A DNA stretch of 64,000 nt from positions 1 to 64,000 of the forward strand of contig JACQYL010000066.1 of NCBI GenBank assembly GCA_016208165.1, in the 5' to 3' direction. A program made the position numbers and the translations under genes. The DNA comes from Deltaproteobacteria bacterium. GTDB taxonomy: Bacteria > Desulfobacterota > Desulfarculia > JACQYL01. The notes beneath the pieces are model-generated. The model was not told where the DNA came from and made no database searches. It saw nothing but the letters and a program-made list of their open reading frames with translations. Of this stretch, positions 55,720-64,000 are shown piece by piece (the first letter of the stretch is position 1; each line of letters begins with the position of its first letter).

Positions 55720-56186
55720 CTGCCCGATGGTGTGATTCCTCGAGATTCACGCGAGGCTCCGAGCAGTGAAATTCTCCCGGATTTCAAGCCCCTGGCTTGC
55801 CGAACGATTACGTAGAGGACCATTCGGAATACCCTCCGACCCATAGCCCGGTAGGCGTTCAGCCGTCTTCGCGTGCAAACATGAAAAGTCCTTGACTTAG
55901 CGCACAACTTTAAGGAAGTCTTCGTTTGAAAACATGCATCGAGCAAGAGCGAGATCGCATTCTCGGATGGAGCCGAAAAGGGGCGGTGATTGACCTCCGA
56001 CGGCTGTCTCCGCTTGTCCGGGATCTCTACGACAACGGATTCACCTGTTCGGGCTCAAGAAGGCCTGCGTTTTTCCCCTCCCCTGAAGACCCCGGCAGCC
56101 TTTTTTGAAAGCGATCCCGGCTGCCTGGAGCGATACTGTGAACACTTCATAATACCAGATCAAAAGGATCTGGGAGAGGAGCGTAC
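55720..56186. other. Long intergenic region with one doubtful small frame
   Basis: About 470 bases. A 60-codon frame from TTG 55926 to 56108 has AAGGAAG 7 bases before it, but its product (polar, then Pro-rich) matches nothing I know. I do not call it a gene with confidence. The right end holds GAGAGGAG for the next gene. Confidence 0.3.
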
Positions 56187-57512
56187 ATGGAAGTGGCTAA
56201 AGTATGGTTTATGGATGCACGTGCACGGCGTTTCCTGGAATCAACGGCCATCAAGGGCGATCAGCTTCTGGTGCAGTCGGGCTTTCTCGACAACATCCGC
56301 AAGGGCGATCTTGTAGCTGTGAAGACTCACATGGGAGAAGCCTATAACGTCGGGTATCTCAGACCCATCATTGTAAGAACTCTGGTCGATACCATCAAGT
56401 CCAGGGGCGCCCGGCCTTTCGTTACAGACACCACAACAATGCCCTACCACCCCTGGATCAGCCGGACTTTGGCCCTCGACCACCTGGAGACGGCCAACAG
56501 AAACGGGTTCAACGAAGCATCCATGGGCTGTCCGGTGATTATCGCGGACGGCTGGCTCGGAACGGACGACGTTATCGTGGAATTGGACGGCCGTGGCTCC
56601 TATCTCTCCAAACAGTTTGTGGCCCGTGCGATCGCGGATTCCGATGCAATCGTGTCCGTTGCCCATTTCAAGGGGCATCCGGCCGGCGGATACGGCGCCG
56701 CCATTAAAAACATCGGTGTGGGGTGCGCGTCGAAACGCGGAAAGATGAATCTTCACGGCGCGTTGGCGGGCGACAAGCCGGTCCTCCATCCTGAACGATG
56801 TCCGGGCAGAGACTGCGACTGGTGGGAGACCTGTCAGGACTGCTGCCCCGAAGGAGCGATCACGATCACGGAAGCCGGCTACGACATCGACCAGGACGCT
56901 TGTGTCTACTGCTTTGCCTGCGCCAACCTTTGTGTGAACATGGCCGGCCGAAACGGCATCCAACGATTCGACCATTTGCCCGCTCTCGGGAGACGCATCG
57001 CCGACTCGGCTCTGGCCGTGGTCTCCACAAAAGAGCAGGGTAAATCCTTCTTCCTGAATTACGCCGTGGACATCACTCCGATCTGCGACTGTTATGGGTG
57101 GACCGATACGCCGATCGTCAACGGCCTGGGCGTGCTCGCCTCTTTCGACCCCGTGGCCGTGGACAAGGCATGCATGGACCTCATGAACGCGGCGCCCGGT
57201 TTGGTCAACTCGGCGGCTGAAGAGGCAGGAGCTCTGGCGCCCGGACAACGGAAACTGAACATGATCCGGGATAAGGACGTCGAAGTGCAGATCTACGGAG
57301 GAGTACAAAACGGCCTGGGCACGGACCGGTATGAACTTGAAGAAGTGGAACTTGATCGGAGCCAGGAGACCATAAATCGCTACTATCCGGAGGTTCCGGC
57401 CCGGAGGCTTAAGCCCATGTATGCCCGCCAGCATCCACTGGCCGGTTTGGACACGGCCTCGTTCGGGCGACCGACCGAAGGCGTTACTTCGCCCAGGTAT
57501 CCCAGGAAGTAA
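56187..57512 (+). CDS. DUF362-domain protein with 4Fe-4S motifs
   Basis: A 441-residue protein. The DUF362 domain (about 1-195) has KTHMGEAYNVGYLRP, FVTDTTTMPYHPW and VAHFKGHPAGGYGAAIKNIGVGCASKRGKMNLH. Then come two ferredoxin-like cysteine groups: CPGRDCDWWETCQDCCP (atypical spacing) and CVYCFACANLC near residue 243. The C-terminus returns to DUF362 with GLGVLASFDPVAVDKACMDLM. The family has no settled activity; many members occur in anaerobes. GAGAGGAG precedes ATG 56187. It stands alone. Confidence 0.88.
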   Translation: MEVAKVWFMDARARRFLESTAIKGDQLLVQSGFLDNIRKGDLVAVKTHMGEAYNVGYLRPIIVRTLVDTIKSRGARPFVTDTTTMPYHPWISRTLALDHLETANRNGFNEASMGCPVIIADGWLGTDDVIVELDGRGSYLSKQFVARAIADSDAIVSVAHFKGHPAGGYGAAIKNIGVGCASKRGKMNLHGALAGDKPVLHPERCPGRDCDWWETCQDCCPEGAITITEAGYDIDQDACVYCFACANLCVNMAGRNGIQRFDHLPALGRRIADSALAVVSTKEQGKSFFLNYAVDITPICDCYGWTDTPIVNGLGVLASFDPVAVDKACMDLMNAAPGLVNSAAEEAGALAPGQRKLNMIRDKDVEVQIYGGVQNGLGTDRYELEEVELDRSQETINRYYPEVPARRLKPMYARQHPLAGLDTASFGRPTEGVTSPRYPRK

Positions 57513-57562
57513 CCATCACGGGAAACGATGTCCGGTTCGGAATGGCTTGATTCCTAAGAATC

Positions 57563-58966
57563 TCAATTTCCCGGGACGATCGGACCGTCGATCCGTTTTG
57601 ATTGTTTCTCGCGAGAAAGCGGCTGGGGATCTTGCTTTAGCAGAAGAGGGAGTAGAATGGCAGGACCCAGCAGTCTTTTCGCTGGAGATTCGGTCAGCGT
57701 GATATAGCCCGGCTTGGTCACGATGTCCGACCCCGAGGGTCCGTTCACTGTGAGCGCCACCGTGTACTGGCCGGCCGCCGTGTACGTGTGCAGCGGGTTC
57801 TGCGCGGAACTCGTTCCGCCGTCTCCGAATGTCCAAAACCAGGAAGTCACGGCGTCCGTTGTTAGATCCGTGAAGTTGACCGTGAGCGGGGCCGCACCCT
57901 GGGTTGCATTTGCCGTGAAGTCGGCGACCAGGCCGGTTGTCACGGTATATAGCACGGGCCGGTAGTTCTCCAATGCGCAACGTAAACGCCGCGCCTGTTC
58001 GGGAGTGTAGTTGGTCATACAGGTGTCGTCGGTGTAGTCCATGTAGTTGTGGATGGGGTCCGGGCTGTTGCAGGTCACACTCGCCGAAGGGCAGCCGAAG
58101 ACGGGCGATTGTTCACTGTTGGTGTCACAGATCAGGTCACCGCTGGAGTAGCAGCCGGGGGGAGTTGCCGTTTGACAACCACCTTCAAACGTATGTTCAA
58201 GTCCCAAATAATGACCCACTTCGTGCGTCGTGGTTCTACCCTGGTCGTAAGGGGGATTTCCGCTGTCTCGTCCAAAGGCGGAGTATAGAATGACCACTCC
58301 ATCCCACACCGATCCGGCATCCGACTGCGGTAGATAAGCGTACCCGAGATACCCGCCGGCCGAGTTTGTGTATATGTTCAGATAGCGCGACCGATCCCAA
58401 CCCAGGGCGCTTTTAAACCCATATTCGTCATTGTCTTGGAACCAGTTGTCGTTGGTAGTCCGGGTAATGCCGGAAGTGGGATTTCCGGATGGATCCACCG
58501 AAGCAAGACGAAAGCGTACTCCGCTTATCGTTCCGTTTTCTCCAGGCGTTCCTAAAATCGCCATAAAGTCTTCGTTGAGGATGTCTATCTGACTCTGAAC
58601 ACGGCTATCCGAAATATTCCCCACGCCGTCGCTTCGTATGATGATATGAACCACGACCGGGATCTCGTAGATCTGGGCTGGTGCATAGTCATCAAGATTA
58701 GCGGACTGGTTGGCGCCGCAATCAGAGGGACCTCCATCGGGTTCAAAACGAACAGACGGCGACACCGTGCCGCAGCGTCGCCCCGACTGTTTGAACGCAT
58801 CTGAACTGAAGTAGTGAGAGAAGCCGGCGTAGGTAGAGCCGTCGACCGTCAACCGGCCGTCCTGATGAATCGTCCACCCTCTCGCATGCGCTTGGGAAAA
58901 GGAAACCAATAGGAAAATCACAGCCGCCGCTGCAAACCAACATCCAATTGCTGTTCGTTTCATCAT
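57563..58966 (-). CDS. Secreted M43-type zinc metalloprotease with PKD domain
   Basis: A 467-residue exported protein. A signal peptide (residues 1-29, ending SQAHA) is followed by a pro-region and the protease domain. The zinc site is HEVGHYLGLEH, with a Met-turn candidate NYMDYTDDTCM, as in cytophagalysin/pappalysin-like M43 enzymes. A PKD domain follows (VADFTANATQGAAPLTVNFTDLTTD, WTFGDGGTSSAQNPLHTYTAAGQYTVALTV). The C-terminus has a hydrophobic run LLGPAILLPLLL and then a basic tail, which could be a sorting signal or anchor. Alternative start ATG 58999 has a GGAAGGGAG site right before it. Substrate unknown. Confidence 0.88.
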   Translation of the reverse strand: MMKRTAIGCWFAAAAVIFLLVSFSQAHARGWTIHQDGRLTVDGSTYAGFSHYFSSDAFKQSGRRCGTVSPSVRFEPDGGPSDCGANQSANLDDYAPAQIYEIPVVVHIIIRSDGVGNISDSRVQSQIDILNEDFMAILGTPGENGTISGVRFRLASVDPSGNPTSGITRTTNDNWFQDNDEYGFKSALGWDRSRYLNIYTNSAGGYLGYAYLPQSDAGSVWDGVVILYSAFGRDSGNPPYDQGRTTTHEVGHYLGLEHTFEGGCQTATPPGCYSSGDLICDTNSEQSPVFGCPSASVTCNSPDPIHNYMDYTDDTCMTNYTPEQARRLRCALENYRPVLYTVTTGLVADFTANATQGAAPLTVNFTDLTTDAVTSWFWTFGDGGTSSAQNPLHTYTAAGQYTVALTVNGPSGSDIVTKPGYITLTESPAKRLLGPAILLPLLLKQDPQPLSREKQSKRIDGPIVPGN

Positions 58967-59411
58967 TGCTCGTTTTCGCCCCGGAACCTCGCCGCGCATC
59001 TCCCTTCCGTGAGACCCGATAGGAAAACGACGGCAGCCGCCTCCAGGAGGGATTTAAGCTTCGGCGTCGGAGTTCCGATTTCTTTGCCCCAAAACCTGTG
59101 CGTTGGGACGGGGTTTTCAGTTGGCATATAAGACCGATACGACGGAATGAACGATTAATCGCCTTGTGAAGTATTATCGGAAGAAGTTCTGATTTCTTGA
59201 GCGTCTGGTCACTTGAAATACCATTTCGGTCCGACTTGCCCTTGGGAGGGTCCCGACCGATGACTAAAGAGGGGTGAAGCGGGGAAGGAGAAAAAGGCGC
59301 TTTTCGCGCAAATGAGAAAACCACGGGATGCATCTCGAACGTCGGAGTAATCCGCAAACTTCTGCGTCACTTCCGAGCCTGCAGTATTAAATCTTGGGTC
59401 CGGATTCGCTG
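58967..59411. other. Intergenic region, no gene seen
   Basis: About 445 bases between two minus-strand genes. It should hold the promoter of the metalloprotease. I see no coding frame or RNA fold. Confidence 0.45.
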
Positions 59412-60563
59412 CTACGCTTCACCTAGACGATTCAGTAGTTCTTCAGCCTGGGAAAAACCGGGGTTCAGCTTGACGGCAATGGAGAGAGATTTTGCTGCGC
59501 TCTTCTTGTCCTTTCCTTCAAGAAAAGCCACGCCGAGATTGTAGTACAGATTCTCATCGTTCGGGGAAATCTTGAGGGCTTGTTGGTAGTTGAGGATGGC
59601 TTCTTTAACTTTTCCTTGCTTCCTGTAGGCGATTCCCAATCGGTTGTATACGTCACGCATGGAGGGATTGAGGCTCAACGCATTTCCAAACGCTTCTTCG
59701 GCCTCTGCATGGAGGCCTGCCTCCATATATGCTTCGCCGATGGCCTTCGCCAGGGTCGCATCCTCAGGAAAAAGCTTTCGGGCCTGGGTCAACACCTCTT
59801 TGGCTTCGCCGATACGTCCTGATTTCAGAAGATCTTTTCCCAGTTCCATCTGGCGTTCCTGGTTTATCGGACTCAGCGCCACGGCTTCCTCGAGGGCTTT
59901 CATCGCTTCCTCATTCTTTCCGACGGCCTTGAAGACCCGATGCAGTCCCTCGAAGCCTTTGACGTATTTTGAGGATAATTCAACCGATTTCTTCATTGAA
60001 CGGATGGCGCTCTTGTAGTCTTTATTCTTTTCGTGGGCCAAACCCAAATGATAGTGAGATCTGGGACTGAGGGAATCCACCATCAGCGCTTTCTTGAACT
60101 CTGCGATGGCTTGATTGGTATTTCCCGAGTTCAAATGAGCCAGACCCGTTTTGATATGCATTTCGATGGGGGTTGGTTTCTCTTTTCGCTCCAGTATCTT
60201 GGTCAGCTTTTCGATCAGGGTCTGGGCCTTGAAGGGTTTAATAATGTAGCCGTCAACCTCGCCTTCCAGGGCCTGCATCACGGTTTTTTCATCCACTTCG
60301 GCCGTAATCATAAGGAACGGAGTGTCTCGGGTCGCATCATGGTTCCGCATCCATTGAAGGACCTGTACCCCTTTCATTTTAGGCATGTTCCAATCACAGA
60401 CAACGATGTCAACACCGCCCTCCTCCATCTTGGCCAATGCGTCTGTTCCGTCCGGAGCTTCCACTACATGCTGGAAGCCGTGGGATTTGAGCATGTTGAC
60501 GATCATTTTGCGCATGTTGAGGTGATCGTCCACCACCAGCACCCGTAAGTCTTTCCATTTCAT
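59412..60563 (-). CDS. CheY-like receiver fused to TPR repeats
   Basis: A 383-residue response regulator. Residues 1-125 are a CheY-like receiver (VVDD at 10-13, phospho-Asp57 in VVCDWNMPKMKGVQVLQWMR, ITAE switch, KPF lysine) close to true CheY. Residues 135-383 hold about seven tetratricopeptide repeats (for example AHLNSGNTNQAIAEFKKALMVD, AYRKQGKVKEAILNYQQALKIS, LGVAFLEGKDKKSAAKSLSIAVKL). Output is thus by protein contact, not DNA binding. The histidine kinase gene lies about 100 bases upstream on the same strand and may be its partner. Confidence 0.92.
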   Translation of the reverse strand: MKWKDLRVLVVDDHLNMRKMIVNMLKSHGFQHVVEAPDGTDALAKMEEGGVDIVVCDWNMPKMKGVQVLQWMRNHDATRDTPFLMITAEVDEKTVMQALEGEVDGYIIKPFKAQTLIEKLTKILERKEKPTPIEMHIKTGLAHLNSGNTNQAIAEFKKALMVDSLSPRSHYHLGLAHEKNKDYKSAIRSMKKSVELSSKYVKGFEGLHRVFKAVGKNEEAMKALEEAVALSPINQERQMELGKDLLKSGRIGEAKEVLTQARKLFPEDATLAKAIGEAYMEAGLHAEAEEAFGNALSLNPSMRDVYNRLGIAYRKQGKVKEAILNYQQALKISPNDENLYYNLGVAFLEGKDKKSAAKSLSIAVKLNPGFSQAEELLNRLGEA

Positions 60564-60661
60564 AGGGAATCCCGATTCACCCGCAAGTTAATGAGAACAA
60601 AAAAACGACGCTGACCTCGTGGTCCGGCGCCCAGCCGTACCACCGCTTCAAGCCCGAGATC

Positions 60662-61921
60662 TCACAAACGGCCACGAGTCTGGAGTTCGCCGGACACAGG
60701 CAGAGTAAAACTGAAGGTCGTGCCTTCTCCCTCTCTGCTGGAAAACCAGATGGTTCCCCCGTGAGCTTCCACAGCCATTTTGCAGAAATTCAAACCGAGT
60801 CCTGTGCTGTTCCGATGGTCCGAATCATCCGACGCCGGAGCAAACTTTTGAAACACAAGATGCCGGTAGCTTTCCGGTATGCCGAGGCCCGTATCACGAA
60901 CATCAAAACGCATTATACCACCTTCTCTCAGGGAAGACACCATGATGGCGATTTCTCCCCCTGCCGGGGTGGCATTGATCGAATTGGTCAACAGGTTCTG
61001 CAGAATCCTCTCCAGCAGCACCCGATCCGCCTTGACTCGATCCCGTCCCTGAACGCCTATGCGCGCCCTCAACCCGCCGAGGCGCAGGAGCGTCTTGAAC
61101 TTGGAAACTATTTTGCCTATCACCTCCTCCGGATCAAGGCTCGCAGGGTTCAACTGCAACCGTCCTTCCTCCATCCGGCTTAAGTCCAGCAGGTTCATAA
61201 TCATTCGGAGCAGGTCTTCACATCCGGATTCAGCCATCTCTATGGATTCCAGTTGCCGCTCGGACAACGGTTCCAATTTTGCGAGATCGAGGTTGCCTAT
61301 CACCTCACCGACCGGCCCTTTCATGTCGTGAACCACCATCTGGATGAGATCCTTCTTGAGCTTTTCGAGTCGGATCAACTCGTTGTGGGCTTCCTCGAGT
61401 CGCGTCTTTTCGAGAAGCAATTCGTCTTGCGTCCTTCTAAGGTCCGCTGTTCGTCTCTGAACCTCCTCCTCCAGGAAATCACCATGCAGTCGCGCCTTCT
61501 CCTCGAGGCGTTTCAGGGGCGTGACGTCACGATACACCACAACCGCCTGCTCGGGAGGACCATACTCGCTCGCTACGGGCGAAACGCTCACCTCCAGACA
61601 GTATGTATCCCCAACTGCATCTTTCTTTTCTATATACTTCCGAATCGGCCGACCCGTCTCGAAAAAGGATCGGGCGAGGCAACCTTCCTCGGAACAAATG
61701 CCGAAAGGGTTTCCAAAGAGGCAGGTCGACTCGCTACATCGGCGTCCAATGACCTCTCTTGGATGAGCGTTTAACCGGGAAGCAAAGGCTTTGTTAACGG
61801 CAATAACTCGAAGGCCGCGGTCCACAGTGAATACCGGCTCCAAAATGGAATCGATCAGATCCCTGAGCTTATCACGGCTTTCCAGTAAGATCGAAGTCAG
61901 GTTCTTGTCGGATTGCGTCAT
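60662..61921 (-). CDS. PAS-domain sensor histidine kinase with a Cys cluster
   Basis: A 419-residue soluble kinase with no membrane helix. The PAS domain (about 20-140) contains four cysteines, in GRRCSESTCLFGNPFG and ICSEEGC, which could bind a metal or Fe-S cluster, or sense redox state. A coiled coil (about 145-200) joins to HisKA with VVHDMKGPVGEVIGN (phospho-His) and to the ATPase (LLERILQNLLTNSINATPAGG, VRDTGLGIPE, STGLGLNFCKMAV). ATG 61921 has GTAGGTG upstream; the frame extends to a GTG at 61960. The CheY-TPR gene lies just downstream on the same strand. Confidence 0.9.
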   Translation of the reverse strand: MTQSDKNLTSILLESRDKLRDLIDSILEPVFTVDRGLRVIAVNKAFASRLNAHPREVIGRRCSESTCLFGNPFGICSEEGCLARSFFETGRPIRKYIEKKDAVGDTYCLEVSVSPVASEYGPPEQAVVVYRDVTPLKRLEEKARLHGDFLEEEVQRRTADLRRTQDELLLEKTRLEEAHNELIRLEKLKKDLIQMVVHDMKGPVGEVIGNLDLAKLEPLSERQLESIEMAESGCEDLLRMIMNLLDLSRMEEGRLQLNPASLDPEEVIGKIVSKFKTLLRLGGLRARIGVQGRDRVKADRVLLERILQNLLTNSINATPAGGEIAIMVSSLREGGIMRFDVRDTGLGIPESYRHLVFQKFAPASDDSDHRNSTGLGLNFCKMAVEAHGGTIWFSSREGEGTTFSFTLPVSGELQTRGRL

Positions 61922-62466
61922 CACACCTACTGCCGGACGATCGGAACCAAATTTTCGCACATTTTATGGAGAGACCCGTCGTTATCCGACCGGATCGAAG
62001 CACCACGAACCACAGCTATTCGGTCGTTCGTGGACTCTGGGAAGGCTCTTTCGTACGTTGCAGCCCCCCAAAAGCGAGCCATCCTTCCCTCTGAAGCAAG
62101 ATCTTAAATAAAAACCATTGCTTAGATCAAAATATACATTAGTGGAAGCTCCAATGTCATCAAAAAACCGATAAGGAGCCTTCAGCTTATAACAAAACCC
62201 TCTTTCCTCTCCTCTCGCGAGATACCCCGTCCATAGGACAACCTCAGCCTGGCCTGCCGGGGCTGCTCTTCCGAGAGTCTCATCAGGGCAGAATGCAATT
62301 GTACACGATACATTCGGAAATTGCCACTATTAGGGAGATATTTTCGACTACGTCTCTGAAATCTCTCTCAAAACGAGAGAAACAATCGACGCCGTAGATG
62401 GACGATGCTGCATCTTCCAGCAGGATGCCTGCATGTCGCGGGGAATGATTGGCCTATGATGGTGAT
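61922..62466. other. Intergenic region of about 545 bases
   Basis: AT-richer than its surroundings. It lies upstream of the PAS kinase and downstream of the Spy-like gene, both on the minus strand. No coding frame of convincing composition or RNA signature was found. Confidence 0.45.
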
Positions 62467-63141
62467 TTACTTAGGGGTTTCCTCTGTCTCAACTTCCGTG
62501 GGTTTCATTAGCTTGAACCTCTTCACTTTTGTGGAAGGGGAACCGGTATCCACGGCCCGACTCAACGCTTCCCGAAAAATATACTGAAGTTCCATGTTAA
62601 AACGCTGTCCAAAAAGGATATATTGAGCGAGCTGTTTAGGGGTCAACAGGGATTCCAGTTTGGTCGATTCCTCTCGATACAGCTCGTATTTTCTCTTTTC
62701 ATTAAGTCTATAGTCATCCAACAGGCTCTGGATTGTACGTTCGTCGTGCGTTTCACGTCCGATCTCCGCAGCCAACATTCTTTCTATCCGCCTTCCCTCA
62801 GCCATCAGTTGGCCTCTACGCTCCTGGAACGCGTTCAGAATAGGGAAGAGGTCTCTCGCCGTATTTTCGTTGAGGTTCAACTCTGAGGTGAGCCTCCAGA
62901 TACGAATCATATGTATGCGTTTTCGTACCCGCTCTTTCTCTTGCTCCAACGCGTCCGCCGTGGCCGAATCCGATGTGCCGTGGTCCAAAGGATTCCCCGA
63001 CTGAACGGACTCCTGAGCATCCGCGCCCGCCGTCGGTCCGGTGGAACTTGTTTCCGCATAGGAATAGCAAATTGGAGTGCTCATGGTCACGACGAGGCCT
63101 AACACGAGCATTCGTTTGACTGCACTGTGCTTCATTCTCAT
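62467..63141 (-). CDS. Spy/CpxP-like periplasmic helical protein
   Basis: A 224-residue exported protein with a signal peptide (about residues 1-30, ending SYAET). A Ser/Thr/Gly-rich linker is followed by a helical region rich in charge (LTSELNLNENTARDLFPILNAFQERRGQLMAEGRRIERML, KLESLLTPKQLAQYILFGQRFN). LTPKQ matches the LTxxQ motif of Spy/CpxP-type chaperones and metal-resistance proteins. It lies 46 bases after the anti-sigma gene, so it is likely made in response to the same envelope signal. Confidence 0.75.
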   Translation of the reverse strand: MRMKHSAVKRMLVLGLVVTMSTPICYSYAETSSTGPTAGADAQESVQSGNPLDHGTSDSATADALEQEKERVRKRIHMIRIWRLTSELNLNENTARDLFPILNAFQERRGQLMAEGRRIERMLAAEIGRETHDERTIQSLLDDYRLNEKRKYELYREESTKLESLLTPKQLAQYILFGQRFNMELQYIFREALSRAVDTGSPSTKVKRFKLMKPTEVETEETPK

Positions 63142-63187
63142 AAACTCATTGCCTGCGTAATTGGGGTTGGGTCAACGTTGCCTCATG

Positions 63188-63892
63188 TCAATTTGACATC
63201 ATATAGTCCAAGGAGTGGGCCACCCTGGTAAGTTCCGCCGGACTGAGGTTCGAGAGCCTGGACTCGAGAGCGGACACGTATCGCGCCGAATCCGTCATTT
63301 CCATGTCCGGGACGAAAACATCCTGAAATTTATCCAATCTTTCCTGTCTGGCGAGTCTACTGAGCAATCCATTGCACAAATACACAAGTTCTTCCTGGGA
63401 TAGGTTCTCCAAAGGAACGGACACATGGTCGTCAAAGGTGGAAAGAGGAAAAGAAATGGGCATGGCTGCGACATTGGAGGAAATCGGGCGTCCGACCGCG
63501 GAATCGGCCGTAAAAAGATAGCGTCCGGTCTTCATGATGCGGGGGCTCATAATTACGAAAACGGCAAGCAAGGCCACTGCTACCGCTCCATAGGCATACC
63601 GGGGTCTCGAAAACCACGCGAGGAATCGTTCGAGATCCACCCAAGGACCCTTCTCAGGGTGACAGGCCTCGGCAAGCAGCCGGTTTCGAACGTCCCGCAC
63701 AAAATGGTCCCAGTCCGGTTCGACACTCCCGGTTCTCGCCGGACCCGCTTGACGCAGGGTCGTCACCAAATCATAACTGGCTTTGCATTCAGGACAATGC
63801 TTAATATGACCCAAAATGACAGGGTCCGTGCGCTCGTTCAGCACCGTTGAGTCCATTTCTAAAATATGTCGCTCAACTTTTTTGCAGTCCAT
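63188..63892 (-). CDS. Anti-sigma factor with zinc-finger HC2-type domain
   Basis: A 234-residue single-pass membrane protein. The N-terminal anti-sigma domain has HIKHCPECKASYDLV near residue 30, a HxxxCxxC zinc site of the zf-HC2 type. A membrane helix lies at about residues 97-115 (YAYGAVAVALLAVFVIM), with the C-terminal half probably periplasmic. It overlaps the end of the sigma gene by 20 bases, so the two are coupled. The Spy-like gene comes next. Confidence 0.85.
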   Translation of the reverse strand: MDCKKVERHILEMDSTVLNERTDPVILGHIKHCPECKASYDLVTTLRQAGPARTGSVEPDWDHFVRDVRNRLLAEACHPEKGPWVDLERFLAWFSRPRYAYGAVAVALLAVFVIMSPRIMKTGRYLFTADSAVGRPISSNVAAMPISFPLSTFDDHVSVPLENLSQEELVYLCNGLLSRLARQERLDKFQDVFVPDMEMTDSARYVSALESRLSNLSPAELTRVAHSLDYMMSN

Positions 63893-64000
63893 AGACCTTT
63901 CCCAGCTTTTTCTTCAGTTTTTGCAGCGCGAAATGGAAGTTGGCTTTCGCCGCTCCCTCGCTGCACCCCAGAATACGGCTCACATCCGCATAACTGAGGT
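63873..64000 (-). CDS. ECF-type sigma factor, C-terminal part (cut by the window edge)
   Basis: Only the last 41 codons are in the window. They read LSYADVSRILGCSEGAAKAN, then a Lys-rich helix ending in LQKS and TGA. This is the region 4.2 helix-turn-helix of an ECF sigma factor, in the usual SYxEIAxxLGCSxGTVKSR place. The anti-sigma gene begins inside it. The 5' part lies beyond base 64000. Confidence 0.8.
   Translation of the reverse strand, partial: LSYADVSRILGCSEGAAKANFHFALQKLKKKLGKVYGLQKS

Noticed and set aside
55892-55897. TTGACT as a -35 element before the doubtful 60-codon frame
   Set aside because: No -10-like sequence lies 16-19 bases downstream.

Overview
This 64 kb window (roughly 55-58% GC by eye, densely coded on both strands) looks like chromosomal core sequence of a Gram-negative anaerobe, most likely a Desulfobacterota (former Deltaproteobacteria) member. 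The evidence is inference from gene content: lpxC and hldE (LPS), a selenocysteine formate dehydrogenase with fdhD and MoeA genes, a ferredoxin, a DUF362 Fe-S protein, a DUF4390-NtrY-NtrX cluster and a class A RNase P RNA. I cannot name a genus. No phage, complete insertion sequence or CRISPR array was seen.

Layout. 1-9.6 kb: acyl-CoA ligase, a methyltransferase, an anchored SGNH-type protein, a chalcone-isomerase-like gene broken by one in-frame stop, the bifunctional heptose enzyme HldE, a single-domain response regulator, and small genes (DUF2007-like, ferredoxin, GNAT, DUF2080-like). 9.9-14.4 kb: a fusion of cysteine synthase with a cysteinyl-tRNA-synthetase-like domain whose HIGH motif is lost and KMSKS motif altered, then larB and an M24 peptidase. 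14.5-26.6 kb: hisB-lipoprotein-hisA, rpsU-yqeY, mutS2-dnaG-rpoD, a CAU tRNA, a Nif3-family gene, a zinc-ribbon coiled-coil gene and rnpB. 26.6-33.1 kb: ispD-ispF-gltX-cysS-uvrB; this cysS is canonical, so the fused CysRS-like domain is a paralogue.

33.2-41 kb: an AT-rich UDG-like gene, then a minus-strand molybdoenzyme cluster read moeA, moeA-PBP, a ModE-type DNA-binding protein, fdhD, fdhA. FdhA is read through an in-frame TGA decoded as selenocysteine, with a bacterial SECIS hairpin just downstream and a strong terminator after the gene. 41-50 kb: an unrecognised 436-residue protein, an old-yellow-enzyme homologue, a cation exchanger, PgpA, a decayed mltA, a TPR protein, an endonuclease-Q-like PHP protein and lpxC.

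50-64 kb: DUF4390-ntrY-ntrX, rdgB, a DUF362 Fe-S protein, a secreted M43-type metalloprotease with a PKD domain, a CheY-TPR protein, a PAS histidine kinase with a Cys cluster, and an ECF-sigma/anti-sigma/Spy-like group cut by the window edge. The most unusual objects are the CysK-CysRS-like fusion, the MoeA-PBP/ModE arrangement beside a Sec-FDH, the hairpin abutting the mutS2 start, and the two decayed genes.
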